Assembly (NCBI RefSeq): GCF_000948985.2
Contig: NZ_CP059734.1
Coordinates: 434,001 to 498,000, forward strand
Source of the DNA: Thalassomonas viridans
GTDB taxonomy: Bacteria; Pseudomonadota; Gammaproteobacteria; Enterobacterales; Alteromonadaceae
DNA length: 64,000 nucleotides
Reading direction: 5' to 3'
Within the stretch, counting starts at the first letter, position 1, and the number at the start of each line of letters is the position of its first letter. This document shows positions 9,601-19,239 of the stretch, piece after piece. The position numbers were made by a program, and so were the translations under genes. Under the pieces are notes generated by a model. That model was not told the origin of the DNA. It saw only the letters and a list, made by a program, of their open reading frames with translations, and did not search any database.

Positions 9601-12600
9601 GTGCTTGAGCAGCTGCCGTTAACCGCCAATGGCAAGGTTGACCGTAAAGCTTTACCCGCACCCGATATGTCATGGCAACAAAAATCTTATGTGGCGCCGA
9701 CCACGGAAACAGAAAAACGCTTGTGTGAAATATGGCAGCAGGTACTGGGGCTTGAGCGGGTAGGGATCACGGATAACTTCTTTGAGTTAGGCGGACACTC
9801 GCTGCTGGTTACCCAGGTTATGGTAAAAATCCGTAAGCAATTTTCTGTCGAGCTGCCGATAAAGGCATTGTTTGAACAAACGACCATTGCGCAGTTGGCT
9901 TTATCGGTAACCACAGATAAAGCAAGTTTAGTTCCCGGGATATTACCCGTTAACAGGGCAGAAATAGACCATATTCCTCTTAGCTTTGCACAGGAAAGGT
10001 TATGGTTTATAGATCAGCTGGGAGCCGGCGGTGGTTATACCATTCCCGGCGCCGTGATAATCAGTGGCGAGTTTGACTTAAGCCTGTATGAGAAAGCATG
10101 TAACCTGTTGATAGCCCGCCATGAAATTTTCCGTACTATCTTCACCTCAAAAGCGGGTCAGGCCCGGCAAGTCATTTTAGATAGTCTGGCATTCAAACTG
10201 GCGTTTATTGACCTTAGCCATCACCAAGACACGGAGGCCTGTTATCAAGAGGCCCGGCAGCTTTGCGAGAGCGAGGCGGCCAAACCTTTTGAGCTGTCGG
10301 CAGGACCCCTGTTAAGAGGTATGGTGATCAAGTTGCCACAGCAAGAACATATTCTTATGTTCAATATGCATCATATTATCAGCGACGGTTTATCAATGAA
10401 GATATTGATAAATGAGTTTGATACGGTTTTGCAATGCTTAGGGAAGGATGAGCCGGTGAACTTACCGGCGTTACCTATCCAGTACGCTGACTATAGCATC
10501 TGGCAAAGGACATGGCTGGAGCAAGAAGGCATCATAGAGGAACAGATTGCGTACTGGAAAAAAACACTCGCTAATGCGCCGGAAAGCATAGCATTAGCGT
10601 CCGATTACCCCAGGGGGACCAGCGCGAGTTTTGATGGCGATAAGGTTAGCTTTAAACTGGACGCGCAACTGACGAAGCGACTTCATCAATTGGCGAGACA
10701 GCAAAACTGCACGCTTTATGTGGTTTTATTAGCCGCTTTTAAAGTCTTACTCTATCGCTACACAGATCAGGAAGATTTATGTGTTGGCAGCCCTATTGCG
10801 AATAGAAAATTTGAGGAACTTGATAACCTGATTGGTATGTTTGCCAATACCGTGGTCTACCGTAGTCAAATCACCGCTACAATGAGCTTCGTTGACTATC
10901 TGCAGCAAATGAAAACCGTCACTACCGAGGTTTACGCCAACCAGGATGTTCCTTTTGAAAAAATAGTCGATCTGGTCGGCGTAGAAAGGAAAATAAATCA
11001 AAACCCCCTGATACAACATATATTTGTCCTTCAGCAATTTTTACAGTCCGGAGCGGAAGAACAATTACCCTTTAATGATAATGTCAGGAACTTCGACTTT
11101 AACCTGAACGATTCCGTATTTGACCAGATAATAGCGGTTGTTGAGCGGCAAGACGGCATAACGGGGACCTGGTCATATGATACGCAACTCTTTAAGCAAA
11201 GCAGAATTGAGGCGTTTATTTCAAGCTATGTAAATATATTAAATGACATAGTGCAAGAGCCAAACCAGCGCATAGGGCGAATCCGTCTTGCAGACGATAC
11301 CCGTTTACAGTTAATCGAAGATACCTGGGCAGGACAAACAGGACAAGCGCAAGCGAGTCTGCAAACCCTGTTGCAGGAAACATTTACCCGATGTAAGGAT
11401 AAATGTGCCATCCAGGCCGGTGGCAAAGCCCTTAACTATTTTGAGGTGGCTGAACAGGTTCGGCTTGTTGCCCACAACATCCAAAAATCAGGTCTTACTC
11501 CGGGAGAGCGTGTCGGCGTACTCCTGCCTGACAGTAAAGAAAAGGCGCTGGTATATTTAGGCTTGATTATGGCCGGCATCAGTATAGTGCCTGTGCCGTT
11601 AGCAGAAACGCATATCAATATCGCTAAGATAGTCCGTCACAGCGCCATAAAACACTTTATTGGCGCGCAAGAAGAAGATAATTTAAAAATCAACAACATA
11701 AAGCTGGCTGATTTATTAAGTGGCAATGGCGGGAATATCCTCCCCGAGATAGCGGCAGGAAAACCCTATGACGAAGTCCTTGTCGAGCTGGTATGGTTAC
11801 CCTCGGCTGAGTTGTGTGAGCTGAGTTATACACAAGCCGACGTTCTCGGTTGGCTTAACATTGAGCCTGCGTTATTGGATAAACAGAATAATGCCGACCA
11901 GTATATGTTATGTCATTTGCTCCAGGGGTTAAGCTACGAAGTCAATCATTATTTGCCTGGCGATTTTAACCTGGAGGCTGAAAGAGTTTATCATCTCAGT
12001 GATCTGGAAATGGATGGCCAAAATCGTTTTCACACCCGTTTATCTTCGATAGCGAAAAGCCGGGAAGGACATAAGGAGCTGGAGCTGCTGCCCGCCCATA
12101 TGAAATCCAGCCCGCTACTGTACCCTGAGGACTCGGCAAGAACGGTAACCCAGGTTATGTTGCATGCCGGCAAGGAAACCTCTCTTGGGGTAAGCGTGTT
12201 TAATGATGAGGGGGAAGAGAGCTTCCTCAGTTATTGCGAGCTGTTGGCCTTAGCCATGTCTGTTACCCAGGGCTTGCAGGATCAGGAAATAAAACCCCGG
12301 TCGGCGGTGATATTGCAATGTGAAAATTTGTTGGATCATTTTGTCGCGTTTTGGGGCTGTATATTGGGGGGATATATTCCCGTCACAGTTGCGATTCCAA
12401 ACGAGTATGTGCGGGGGAATGCGGTTGTTGAAAAACTGGTAGATACCTGGGAGCTGCTTGATAATCCGGTTGTGATCAGTAACCTCACTAACAACAAGGC
12501 GCTGGTTGAGCTGTCATGGCCCGGGGCACATGCCGGGTTAAGGGTGCTGGCCGTTGAAGCTTTGAAAGACAATGAGCAAAGCAAGTCGGTATACAATGCC

Positions 12601-15600
12601 CAGCCGGATGAAGTGGCATTTTACCAGTTGTCCTCCGGTAGTACGGGGAAAGCAAAGTGTATTGAGATCACCCACAAAGGCGTCGTTGCCCACTGTGAAG
12701 CCGCAAGGCAGTTAAACCATTACCAGCCGGAAGACCGGTGGTTAAACTGGTTGCCGTTAGACCATGTCGGCTCTATCTTGATGTGGCACTTGCAGAGTGC
12801 ATACCTGTCCAGTGCATATGTCCAGCTGTCAACTAATTTTGTCTTGTCTAACCCGATAGAATGGATCAGACAGCTAAGCCTTCAGCAGATAAATCACACC
12901 TGGAGTCCCAACTTTGGTTATCAACTGATCCTGGATACCTTCTCCAAGCGTGACGGTAACGATCACTTTGATTTGAGCGCGATAAGAACTTTTCTGAATG
13001 CGGGAGAGCAGGTTCAGGAGAAAACGATAAAATCCTTTGTTGAGCTCCTCAAGCCGTATCAATTAGATGCCCGGTCGATGCAGCCGGCCTTTGGCATGGC
13101 GGAAACCTGCACCGCAATTACCTATTGCAAACATTATGATCCAACCGCAGCCGGCAAATATTTCAAGCAAGATGGCCTGTCGAATACCCTGACTTTAGCC
13201 GAAGACGAAAATAGCGGCGGATTGGCTTTTGCCAGTACCGGCAGCCTGTTATCCGGTACCGAAATCAGGATAGTGAATCGCAATAACCAAGTGCTCAACG
13301 AGCTTGAAATAGGACAGTTGCAAATTAAGGGCACCGTCATAACTTCCGGTTATTATAAATATAAGGAAGAGGAAAAAAATGACGTCTTTTCCGAAGATGG
13401 CTGGTTCATCAGTGGCGACCTGGGGTTTATTTACCAGGGACAGCTGTATATTACGGGGAGAGAGAAAGAAGTCATTATCGTCAGGGGAGCCAACATATAT
13501 TGCTATGAACTGGAAGCGGTAGTTAATGAGATAGATGCCGTTGAAAGCGGTTATGTGGGCACATTCCCGGTCACTGACCAGGTAGCGGGCACGGAAGGCT
13601 TTGGCATTGCCTATGCCGGTGAAAATACCCCTGAGGTCATCGAGGAAATCAGCGCCAGGGTTATCAAAAACTTCGGTATGTCTCCAAGCGTTATCATACC
13701 TATGAGCCAGGAAGAGTTTCCCAGGACAACCAGTGGTAAAATACAAAGGTCCATCATAGCAAAGAACTTGATTGAAGGTTGCTATGATAAGCAATACCAA
13801 TCGCCCAACAGGGAAAGTGAGAAAAGCAGGACCATACCCGATTGGTTCTACAGAGGCATTTGGCAAAAATCTGAGGCGAAGGCGGTTAAGCAGCAGCTTG
13901 CTAAGATCCATTTGATCATGCTGAGTGAAGAAAGCTTGGCCCTCTCCACTCATGCTTATGCAAGTTATACCAATATTCAGCCGCAGTTTCTTGATGAAGC
14001 CCTCGCCGCAATGACAGACGGACGGGGATGGAACCCGCAGGAAAAGCTGGTTATTGCCTGTTACGATCGCGGTGATGTTTCCGACTTTACTTGTAAATTA
14101 AAAAACCTGAAAACAATGATGTCCCGGCGCTATCGGGATATTCCCTGTACCTGGGTTGGTTTATACCAGGACGTTGACAGGTGCATAATTAACGGTGAAA
14201 GAGCTTTGCTCAGAAGTTTTACCCGTGAAAGACCGGGTAGCGAAACGGTAGTGCTGGACCTTGACCGTAATGCGGTTTGCCCTGAAATACTTGAGAGTGA
14301 ACTCTCGTCAGGGTTTTATCAGGCCAGCGATATCAGATACCGGGAAGGTCAGCGTAGCGCCTACCAACTGGAAAGGCTTGCCTTTAAAACCAACGGCCAG
14401 GCTCTGCTTTCAAAAGCATATAAGCCAGGTATCAACCTTGTTTTTGGCGGCTTAGGGGGAATCGGCAGTGTTATTTGTGAACTCCTGCTGCAAAGGGGGA
14501 ATCAGCAGATCATTATCGTCGGTTCCGGTCCGGTTACGGACAGGCAGGCCAGGTATCACGAATTAGCCGGTATTGCCGAAACGACGGGCAGTAAAATAAC
14601 TTATATCCAACATAATATATTGGATAACAAGCATGATGACCTGTGCCGGCAATTAGCAGCCATCGAACAAAGCACCGGAAGTAAAGTTAAAACACTTGTA
14701 CAAGCTACGGGGAGCAATTTCGGTGACCGTGCCATTGACACAAATACGGCGCAAGACTACCTGGAGACTATCCGGGAAAATGAACAGATCACCCAGATTC
14801 TGCAGACTATCTCCAGGAAGAGAGCCGGGCTCCACCTTATTGAAATAGGGTCCGTTAACGGCTCGTTCGGCGGCTTTAATGCGTCTGTTTATGCTTACCG
14901 GAAAGGCTATGAACTGGGGCGTTACGAGCTGTTCAGACAATCCGGCATCAGCTACACCAATATTCAGCAGACCATGTGGGAAAATATCGGTATAGGGAAA
15001 GGCAGGAAGAATCACGGCTTGAATAACGGCTACAGGCAAATCCATCAATATCAGGGGCTGAAATCCCTGGAAATGATTCTGAATTTGCAGCAGCCGGGAC
15101 TATATTACATGGGGGTCGACGGTAAAAAGCGGGAGGTTAACCAACATCTCACCACAGCCAGCAAGCGGAGTATCGCGTCACCTGAATTGTTGATACCGGG
15201 AATAGAAAACAGGCTTGCGCTTTATTTGCAGGGGAGAGGGCAATTAACTAATCCTATGGCTGCATCTGATCTTCTCGGGCACAGACAAGTATCACTCAGG
15301 AGTAACAGTGGCAGGGTGGTCAGCCCGTACCAACCGGGTTCTTTATGCATTCAAGTGGGGGAGCAGTCGGTAAATACCGGGGTTATATGTAACTACGGGA
15401 CCAGGTTTGAAATAGCACTGCACGCCGGTTCAGATCATTACCGTGGTTATCAGTTAAACTTTAGTGATATTAAGTCGGTCATTATGCGGCACCCGGATGT
15501 AAGCGACTGCTACCTTGTTCACAAGTGGGATCAATACAACAGTGAGCAATTAATTGCATACCTGGTCCCTGAAAATAAAGAAGCCAGTCTGGATTTCCAG

Positions 15601-18600
15601 GCCCTGAAGTCATACCTGGCCAGTAAGCTTCCTTATTACCTTCTGCCGAGCAAATTTGTCACCTTAGATGCGTTACCGCTAACGCCTAACGGTAAAGTCG
15701 ACCGTAAGGCGTTACCCGCGCCGGATATGACGGAGCTGCAAGCGACTTACGTTGCGCCCGAGAGTGAAACGGAAAAGATCTTATGCAGCATTTGGCAGGA
15801 AGTATTAGGTCTTGACCAGGTGGGGGTTACCGATAATTTCTTTAGCCTGGGGGGGCATTCGTTGCTGGCTACGCGCATGGTGGCGCAAATCAAGCAACAT
15901 TTTGCCGTTGACCTGCCGCTTAAAAGCTTGTTTGAAGCGCCTACCATCAGGGAAGGGGCCCTTGTGGTCGATACTCTGGTCCCGGCCCCTGTGCGGCCGG
16001 CTATTCGCCTTGTTTCCCGCGAGCAAGACTTATTACTCTCATTCGCCCAACAACGTCTTTGGTTATTAGATCGAATAGACGGCAGCAATAGTCATTACAA
16101 TATGCCGGAGGCTATCCGCTTAACCGGTGATTTAAATATTGAGGCGCTCACCGGGGCGTTAAGCACCATAGTCGAGCGTCATGAGAGTTTACGGACTTGC
16201 TTTGTTGAAGGCGGCGACGGCCAGCCTTTACAGCTTATTCGTCCCTCTTCAGGGATTGAAGTACCGGTAACGGATATTTCCTTATTGCCGGCAGCCGAGC
16301 GAGAGTCAGACTTGGCGGAGCTTGTCTCGGCAGAGGCGGGCAAGCCGTTTGATTTGGGAGCGGATCTGATGCTGCGGGCGCAACTGGTGAAAGTTGCTGA
16401 GCAATCACATGTGTTATTGGTGACCATGCATCATATCGCTTCAGACGGTTGGTCCATGGGGATATTGATCAACGAATTCAGTGCGCTTTATGGTGCTTAT
16501 GTGCGTGGTGAAGAGAACCCCTTTCCTCCGCTTGAGCTTCAGTATGCCGATTATGCGCAGTGGCAGCGTAACTGGCTGCAAGGGCAAGTGCTGGATGAGC
16601 AGATAGGCTATTGGCAAAAACAGCTTGCCGGACTTCCTGTGGTGCACAGTTTACCGCTTGATAACCCGCGCCCTAAGGTGCAAACCTCCAACGGCGCTTA
16701 TCACTACAGTGTTATAGACGCAAAGGTTAGTGAGCAACTCAAGGGGTTATGCCAGGAAATCGGCGGCACCCTGTTTATGGGGCTGCATGCCGCCTTTTCC
16801 GTGTTACTGGCACGTTACAGCAACGAAACCGATATTGTTGTCGGCAGCCCGATAGCAAACCGCGAACAGGCTGAGGTTGCCAACCTGATAGGTTTCTTTG
16901 TCAATACCCTGGTACTGCGCAGCGACCTGTCCGGCAAGCCAAGTTTTGCCGCCTTGCTTGAGCGGAGCAAACAGATGCTGCTGGATGCCTACGCGCATCA
17001 GCAGGTGCCGTTTGAGCAGCTGGTTGACACACTCCAGCCCGAGCGTAGCTTAAGCCACAGCGCCCTGTTCCAGGTGATGCTGGTGTTACAAAACAATGAA
17101 GAAGGCACGCTTGAGTTACCCGGTTTAACCTTAAGTCCTGTCAAACGCTCGGCTGATATTGCCAGGTATGACTTAACTTTGAATGTGACCGAGACTGATA
17201 ATGGCTTACATCTGGGGTGGGAATACAATACCGACCTGTTTAACCCGGGCACCATAGAGCGTTTGGCCAAACACTTCGAGCTGTTATTAGCCGGCTTAGT
17301 GAATGCGCCGCAAGAAAGTGTTTTTGCCATTGATATGCTGCCGGCAGAGGAAGCGCACCAGCAACTGGTTCAGTGGAATGAGACGGCAGCGGACTATCCG
17401 AAAGACAAGTGTATCCATGAGCTGTTTGAGCAACATGCCCAGGAGAGCCCTGAAGCGGTTGCTGTGGTCTTTGAAGGTGCGCAACTTACCTACGGTGAGT
17501 TAAATGCAAGGGCGAACCGGCTTGCGCATTATCTGATCCGGGAAAGAGAGGTTACCCCGGATACCTTAGTCGGTATTTGTATTGAACGTTCGCTTGACAT
17601 GGTCGTGGCTATCATGGCTGTTCTCAAGGCCGGGGGCGCCTATGTGCCACTTGATCCGGATTACCCGGCGGCACGCCTCGCGTATATGCTGGAAGATGCA
17701 GATTTGACCACAGTATTGACGCAGGAAAAACTTAAAGGTGAAACGCCGGTCAGTGAAAGCCAGGCGTTGTATATTGATAATCAGCAGGTACTCGGGCGGT
17801 TGGCTTGCTATCCGGCTGATAATGTCCGGGTGGAGGCGTTAAGCTCAAGCCATTTAGCCTATGTGATTTATACCTCAGGTTCGACAGGCAATCCTAAAGG
17901 GGTGATGGTTGAACATTCGGGTTTAATAAACTTTGTTTGCTTCGATATATTACTGTTTGCATTAAATAACAATAGTCAGTTCCTGCACACGCTTTCATTA
18001 GGTTTTGATGCGGGCAACGGTTATTTATTTGACGTGCTTTCCAGTGGCGGAATCGTACATTTAATCGGTTTTTATGATGAGGTATGTCGTTATGCCCATG
18101 AAAATGATATCTCTCACCTGGCCTGTCCCCTTGCAAGGTTAAATAACTTAGCATTTTACCCGATGGACAATTTGCGCTGTTTAATAACCGGCGGGGACGA
18201 GATTAAGTCGGCTTTCCTGGAAAAGCTGAATGCAGATATCGATGTCTTCAATGTGTATGGTCCGACAGAGACCACGATCACAGCGACTTGCACAAAAATT
18301 GCGCTTAACAGGCTGTCGAGCATAGGTAAACCTATTGCAAATGTACAATGCTACGTAATGGCAAATGATGCGGTCATCATGCCAACCGGCGTAGCCGGGG
18401 AGCTTTACATCGGCGGTTCGGGTCTGGCGCGCGGTTACTTAAATAATCCTGAGTTAACGGACGAAAAGTTCGTTCCTAACCCGTATTACGATAAAACCAA
18501 GGCAAATAGCAGCGAACGCTTATACAAAACCGGCGATCTGGTGCGTTGGTTGCCGGACGGCAATCTGGAATTCTTAGGACGGATAGACCATCAGGTCAAA

Positions 18601-19239
18601 ATCAGGGGCTTCCGGATAGAGCTGGGCGAGATCGAGCATCAGTTGCTCACACATGATGAAGTGAATGATGCCGTGGTTGTCGCACGGGAAAGCGGTGGAG
18701 GTGACAAACGTTTGGTGGCGTATGTGACTCACGATAATGCGGCGGCTATGCTTGCCGGAGATAAGGGGGATGAAGCACAGGCATTGCGTCATAAATTTAT
18801 TGATTCCCTAAAAGCGAGCCTGGGCGAAGATTTACCTGATTATATGGTGCCTTCAGTCTTTGTTGTGCTTGAGTCTTTGCCGTTAACGTCAAATGGCAAG
18901 GTCGACAACAAAAGTTTACCGGCGCCGGATATGTCTTTACAGCAAAGAGCCTATGTTGCGCCAGGTACAGAAACCGAAAAGCTGTTATGTGGAATATGGC
19001 AAGAGGTGTTAGGCCTTGAACAGGTAGGCATTACCGATAACTTCTTCGAGTTGGGGGGACATTCGTTATTGGCGGTTAAGTTAGTGGCGAATATCAATAA
19101 AACCATCGAATTGAACTTAGATGTCAAAAACATATTTGTTATGCATGATGTGGCGAGTCTGGCGGCTTATATCGATGTTATTTCGCCTCGTGAAACAACA
19201 TCATTGATCGATGAAGACAGAGAGGAATTTGAATTATGA
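6628..19239 (+). CDS. NRPS, 4203 aa: C-A-PCP-C-[AL-KR]-PCP-C-A-PCP
   Basis: Three-module synthetase. The first ~35 residues form a charged helical segment (SELIEQKRKLLAALLAKH), a likely docking helix for the preceding NRPS. Order by nucleotide: C 6760-8110 (HHIASDG); A 8140-9660; PCP 9690-9900; a divergent C 9960-11270 (HHIISDG); remnant of an A-domain N-terminus 11350-11690; full acyl-ligase 12130-13790; ketoreductase 14400-15160; degenerate A C-terminal subdomain 15290-15710 keeping NGKVDRK; PCP 15760-15950; C 16020-17340; A 17400-18930; PCP 18960-19150. Codes by eye: first A D-A-W-M-I-G-A-I-C, close to GrsA Phe, so probably aromatic; last A D-A-G-A-I-G-V-I-T, unassigned. The middle module should load an acyl or keto acid and reduce it, giving a hydroxy-acid unit. 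No epimerisation domain is present. The stop overlaps the next start (ATGA), so translation is likely coupled. Confidence 0.96.
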   Translation: MKNSNDSELIEQKRKLLAALLAKHKESNKSESILNNRKADRTQKLSLSFAQQRLWLLDKIDGGSSHYNMPGALRLTGDLNIGALTRALTTIIERHESLRTYFVEGDDGQPAQVIRPPSGIEVSLTDMSLLPEAERESDLAGLVAAEAGKPFDLSTDLMLRAQLVKVAAQSHVLLVTMHHIASDGWSMGLLINEFSALYAAYVRGADNPLPELEVQYADYAQWQRDWLQGEVLDKQLGYWERQLAGLPAVHSLPLDNPRPKVQTFNGAYHYSAVDAKVSDKLNALCQDIGGTLFMGLHAAFSVLLSRYSNETDIAVGSPIANREQAEVEHLIGFFVNTLVLRSDLSGKPSFAALLKQSKQMLQDAYAHQQVPFEQLVEKLQPERSLSYSPLFQVMLVLQNNEQGTLELPGLSLSPVEHSVTIAKYDLTLNVTESKNGLHIGWGYNTDLFDMASIERLANHFELLLTGLVNAPQENVFAIEMLPAEEVRQQLTEWNGTVTDFPAGKCIHQLFEAQVKENPGAIALVLEETQLTYGELNARANQLAQYLIRERGVTPDTLVGLCTERSPEMIVAIMGILKAGGAYVPLDPGYPSARLAYMLDDANLHTVLTQTSLQGQTPVTDSQAVYLDSGEMLAQLQTYATDNVALDTLTSNHLAYVIYTSGSTGEPKGVMVEHKALVNNIVDNATRFGVDGNSVFLQSISINFDAGSWVIWMSLSKGASLTITPSLFLDTGSEKAFPYKDVSHLMMTPSSLALLEPGDFEGIKSIIVGGEPCSQALAGTWQGVGSFFNAYGPTEAAICSTVSEIFPDKPVTLGEPINNVTCHVLNNARCVPVGVAGELHIGGAGLARGYLNQPELTREKFIPNPFFDKNDPNSSERLYKTGDLVRYLPDGKLEFLGRIDHQVKIRGLRIELGEIEHQLLIHDQVNDAVVEALAGDGAGKYLVAYVTHDNAAAMLAEDKHDATQTLRHDFIEALKAALNQELPDYMVPPAFVVLEQLPLTANGKVDRKALPAPDMSWQQKSYVAPTTETEKRLCEIWQQVLGLERVGITDNFFELGGHSLLVTQVMVKIRKQFSVELPIKALFEQTTIAQLALSVTTDKASLVPGILPVNRAEIDHIPLSFAQERLWFIDQLGAGGGYTIPGAVIISGEFDLSLYEKACNLLIARHEIFRTIFTSKAGQARQVILDSLAFKLAFIDLSHHQDTEACYQEARQLCESEAAKPFELSAGPLLRGMVIKLPQQEHILMFNMHHIISDGLSMKILINEFDTVLQCLGKDEPVNLPALPIQYADYSIWQRTWLEQEGIIEEQIAYWKKTLANAPESIALASDYPRGTSASFDGDKVSFKLDAQLTKRLHQLARQQNCTLYVVLLAAFKVLLYRYTDQEDLCVGSPIANRKFEELDNLIGMFANTVVYRSQITATMSFVDYLQQMKTVTTEVYANQDVPFEKIVDLVGVERKINQNPLIQHIFVLQQFLQSGAEEQLPFNDNVRNFDFNLNDSVFDQIIAVVERQDGITGTWSYDTQLFKQSRIEAFISSYVNILNDIVQEPNQRIGRIRLADDTRLQLIEDTWAGQTGQAQASLQTLLQETFTRCKDKCAIQAGGKALNYFEVAEQVRLVAHNIQKSGLTPGERVGVLLPDSKEKALVYLGLIMAGISIVPVPLAETHINIAKIVRHSAIKHFIGAQEEDNLKINNIKLADLLSGNGGNILPEIAAGKPYDEVLVELVWLPSAELCELSYTQADVLGWLNIEPALLDKQNNADQYMLCHLLQGLSYEVNHYLPGDFNLEAERVYHLSDLEMDGQNRFHTRLSSIAKSREGHKELELLPAHMKSSPLLYPEDSARTVTQVMLHAGKETSLGVSVFNDEGEESFLSYCELLALAMSVTQGLQDQEIKPRSAVILQCENLLDHFVAFWGCILGGYIPVTVAIPNEYVRGNAVVEKLVDTWELLDNPVVISNLTNNKALVELSWPGAHAGLRVLAVEALKDNEQSKSVYNAQPDEVAFYQLSSGSTGKAKCIEITHKGVVAHCEAARQLNHYQPEDRWLNWLPLDHVGSILMWHLQSAYLSSAYVQLSTNFVLSNPIEWIRQLSLQQINHTWSPNFGYQLILDTFSKRDGNDHFDLSAIRTFLNAGEQVQEKTIKSFVELLKPYQLDARSMQPAFGMAETCTAITYCKHYDPTAAGKYFKQDGLSNTLTLAEDENSGGLAFASTGSLLSGTEIRIVNRNNQVLNELEIGQLQIKGTVITSGYYKYKEEEKNDVFSEDGWFISGDLGFIYQGQLYITGREKEVIIVRGANIYCYELEAVVNEIDAVESGYVGTFPVTDQVAGTEGFGIAYAGENTPEVIEEISARVIKNFGMSPSVIIPMSQEEFPRTTSGKIQRSIIAKNLIEGCYDKQYQSPNRESEKSRTIPDWFYRGIWQKSEAKAVKQQLAKIHLIMLSEESLALSTHAYASYTNIQPQFLDEALAAMTDGRGWNPQEKLVIACYDRGDVSDFTCKLKNLKTMMSRRYRDIPCTWVGLYQDVDRCIINGERALLRSFTRERPGSETVVLDLDRNAVCPEILESELSSGFYQASDIRYREGQRSAYQLERLAFKTNGQALLSKAYKPGINLVFGGLGGIGSVICELLLQRGNQQIIIVGSGPVTDRQARYHELAGIAETTGSKITYIQHNILDNKHDDLCRQLAAIEQSTGSKVKTLVQATGSNFGDRAIDTNTAQDYLETIRENEQITQILQTISRKRAGLHLIEIGSVNGSFGGFNASVYAYRKGYELGRYELFRQSGISYTNIQQTMWENIGIGKGRKNHGLNNGYRQIHQYQGLKSLEMILNLQQPGLYYMGVDGKKREVNQHLTTASKRSIASPELLIPGIENRLALYLQGRGQLTNPMAASDLLGHRQVSLRSNSGRVVSPYQPGSLCIQVGEQSVNTGVICNYGTRFEIALHAGSDHYRGYQLNFSDIKSVIMRHPDVSDCYLVHKWDQYNSEQLIAYLVPENKEASLDFQALKSYLASKLPYYLLPSKFVTLDALPLTPNGKVDRKALPAPDMTELQATYVAPESETEKILCSIWQEVLGLDQVGVTDNFFSLGGHSLLATRMVAQIKQHFAVDLPLKSLFEAPTIREGALVVDTLVPAPVRPAIRLVSREQDLLLSFAQQRLWLLDRIDGSNSHYNMPEAIRLTGDLNIEALTGALSTIVERHESLRTCFVEGGDGQPLQLIRPSSGIEVPVTDISLLPAAERESDLAELVSAEAGKPFDLGADLMLRAQLVKVAEQSHVLLVTMHHIASDGWSMGILINEFSALYGAYVRGEENPFPPLELQYADYAQWQRNWLQGQVLDEQIGYWQKQLAGLPVVHSLPLDNPRPKVQTSNGAYHYSVIDAKVSEQLKGLCQEIGGTLFMGLHAAFSVLLARYSNETDIVVGSPIANREQAEVANLIGFFVNTLVLRSDLSGKPSFAALLERSKQMLLDAYAHQQVPFEQLVDTLQPERSLSHSALFQVMLVLQNNEEGTLELPGLTLSPVKRSADIARYDLTLNVTETDNGLHLGWEYNTDLFNPGTIERLAKHFELLLAGLVNAPQESVFAIDMLPAEEAHQQLVQWNETAADYPKDKCIHELFEQHAQESPEAVAVVFEGAQLTYGELNARANRLAHYLIREREVTPDTLVGICIERSLDMVVAIMAVLKAGGAYVPLDPDYPAARLAYMLEDADLTTVLTQEKLKGETPVSESQALYIDNQQVLGRLACYPADNVRVEALSSSHLAYVIYTSGSTGNPKGVMVEHSGLINFVCFDILLFALNNNSQFLHTLSLGFDAGNGYLFDVLSSGGIVHLIGFYDEVCRYAHENDISHLACPLARLNNLAFYPMDNLRCLITGGDEIKSAFLEKLNADIDVFNVYGPTETTITATCTKIALNRLSSIGKPIANVQCYVMANDAVIMPTGVAGELYIGGSGLARGYLNNPELTDEKFVPNPYYDKTKANSSERLYKTGDLVRWLPDGNLEFLGRIDHQVKIRGFRIELGEIEHQLLTHDEVNDAVVVARESGGGDKRLVAYVTHDNAAAMLAGDKGDEAQALRHKFIDSLKASLGEDLPDYMVPSVFVVLESLPLTSNGKVDNKSLPAPDMSLQQRAYVAPGTETEKLLCGIWQEVLGLEQVGITDNFFELGGHSLLAVKLVANINKTIELNLDVKNIFVMHDVASLAAYIDVISPRETTSLIDEDREEFEL
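11350..15710 (+). other. Acyl-ligase plus ketoreductase replacing most of an A domain
   Basis: After the divergent C domain there is only an a1-a2 like A stub (ALNYFEVAEQVR ... GERVGVLLPDS) without an a3 motif. A complete adenylate-forming ligase follows: SSGSTGKAKC (a3), WLPLDHVGS, FGMAETC (a5), SGDLGF (a7), GREKEVIIVRGANIY (a8), TTSGKIQRS (a10 Lys). Next is an SDR/ketoreductase with FGGLGGIGS for the cofactor, IGSVNGS for the Ser and VYAYRK for the Tyr. A worn A C-terminal subdomain (PLTPNGKVDRKAL) then leads into the PCP. KR domains enclosed by pseudo-A subdomains are known from cereulide- and valinomycin-type depsipeptide synthetases, where an alpha-keto acid is loaded and reduced. The stub before the ligase and the FAAL-like look of the ligase differ from that standard layout. 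Confidence 0.8.

Noticed and set aside
13249..13953. 234-aa open frame on the minus strand within the second NRPS
   Set aside because: It lies fully antisense to the acyl-ligase domain, has no recognisable motif or ribosome site, and the plus frame is clearly coding.
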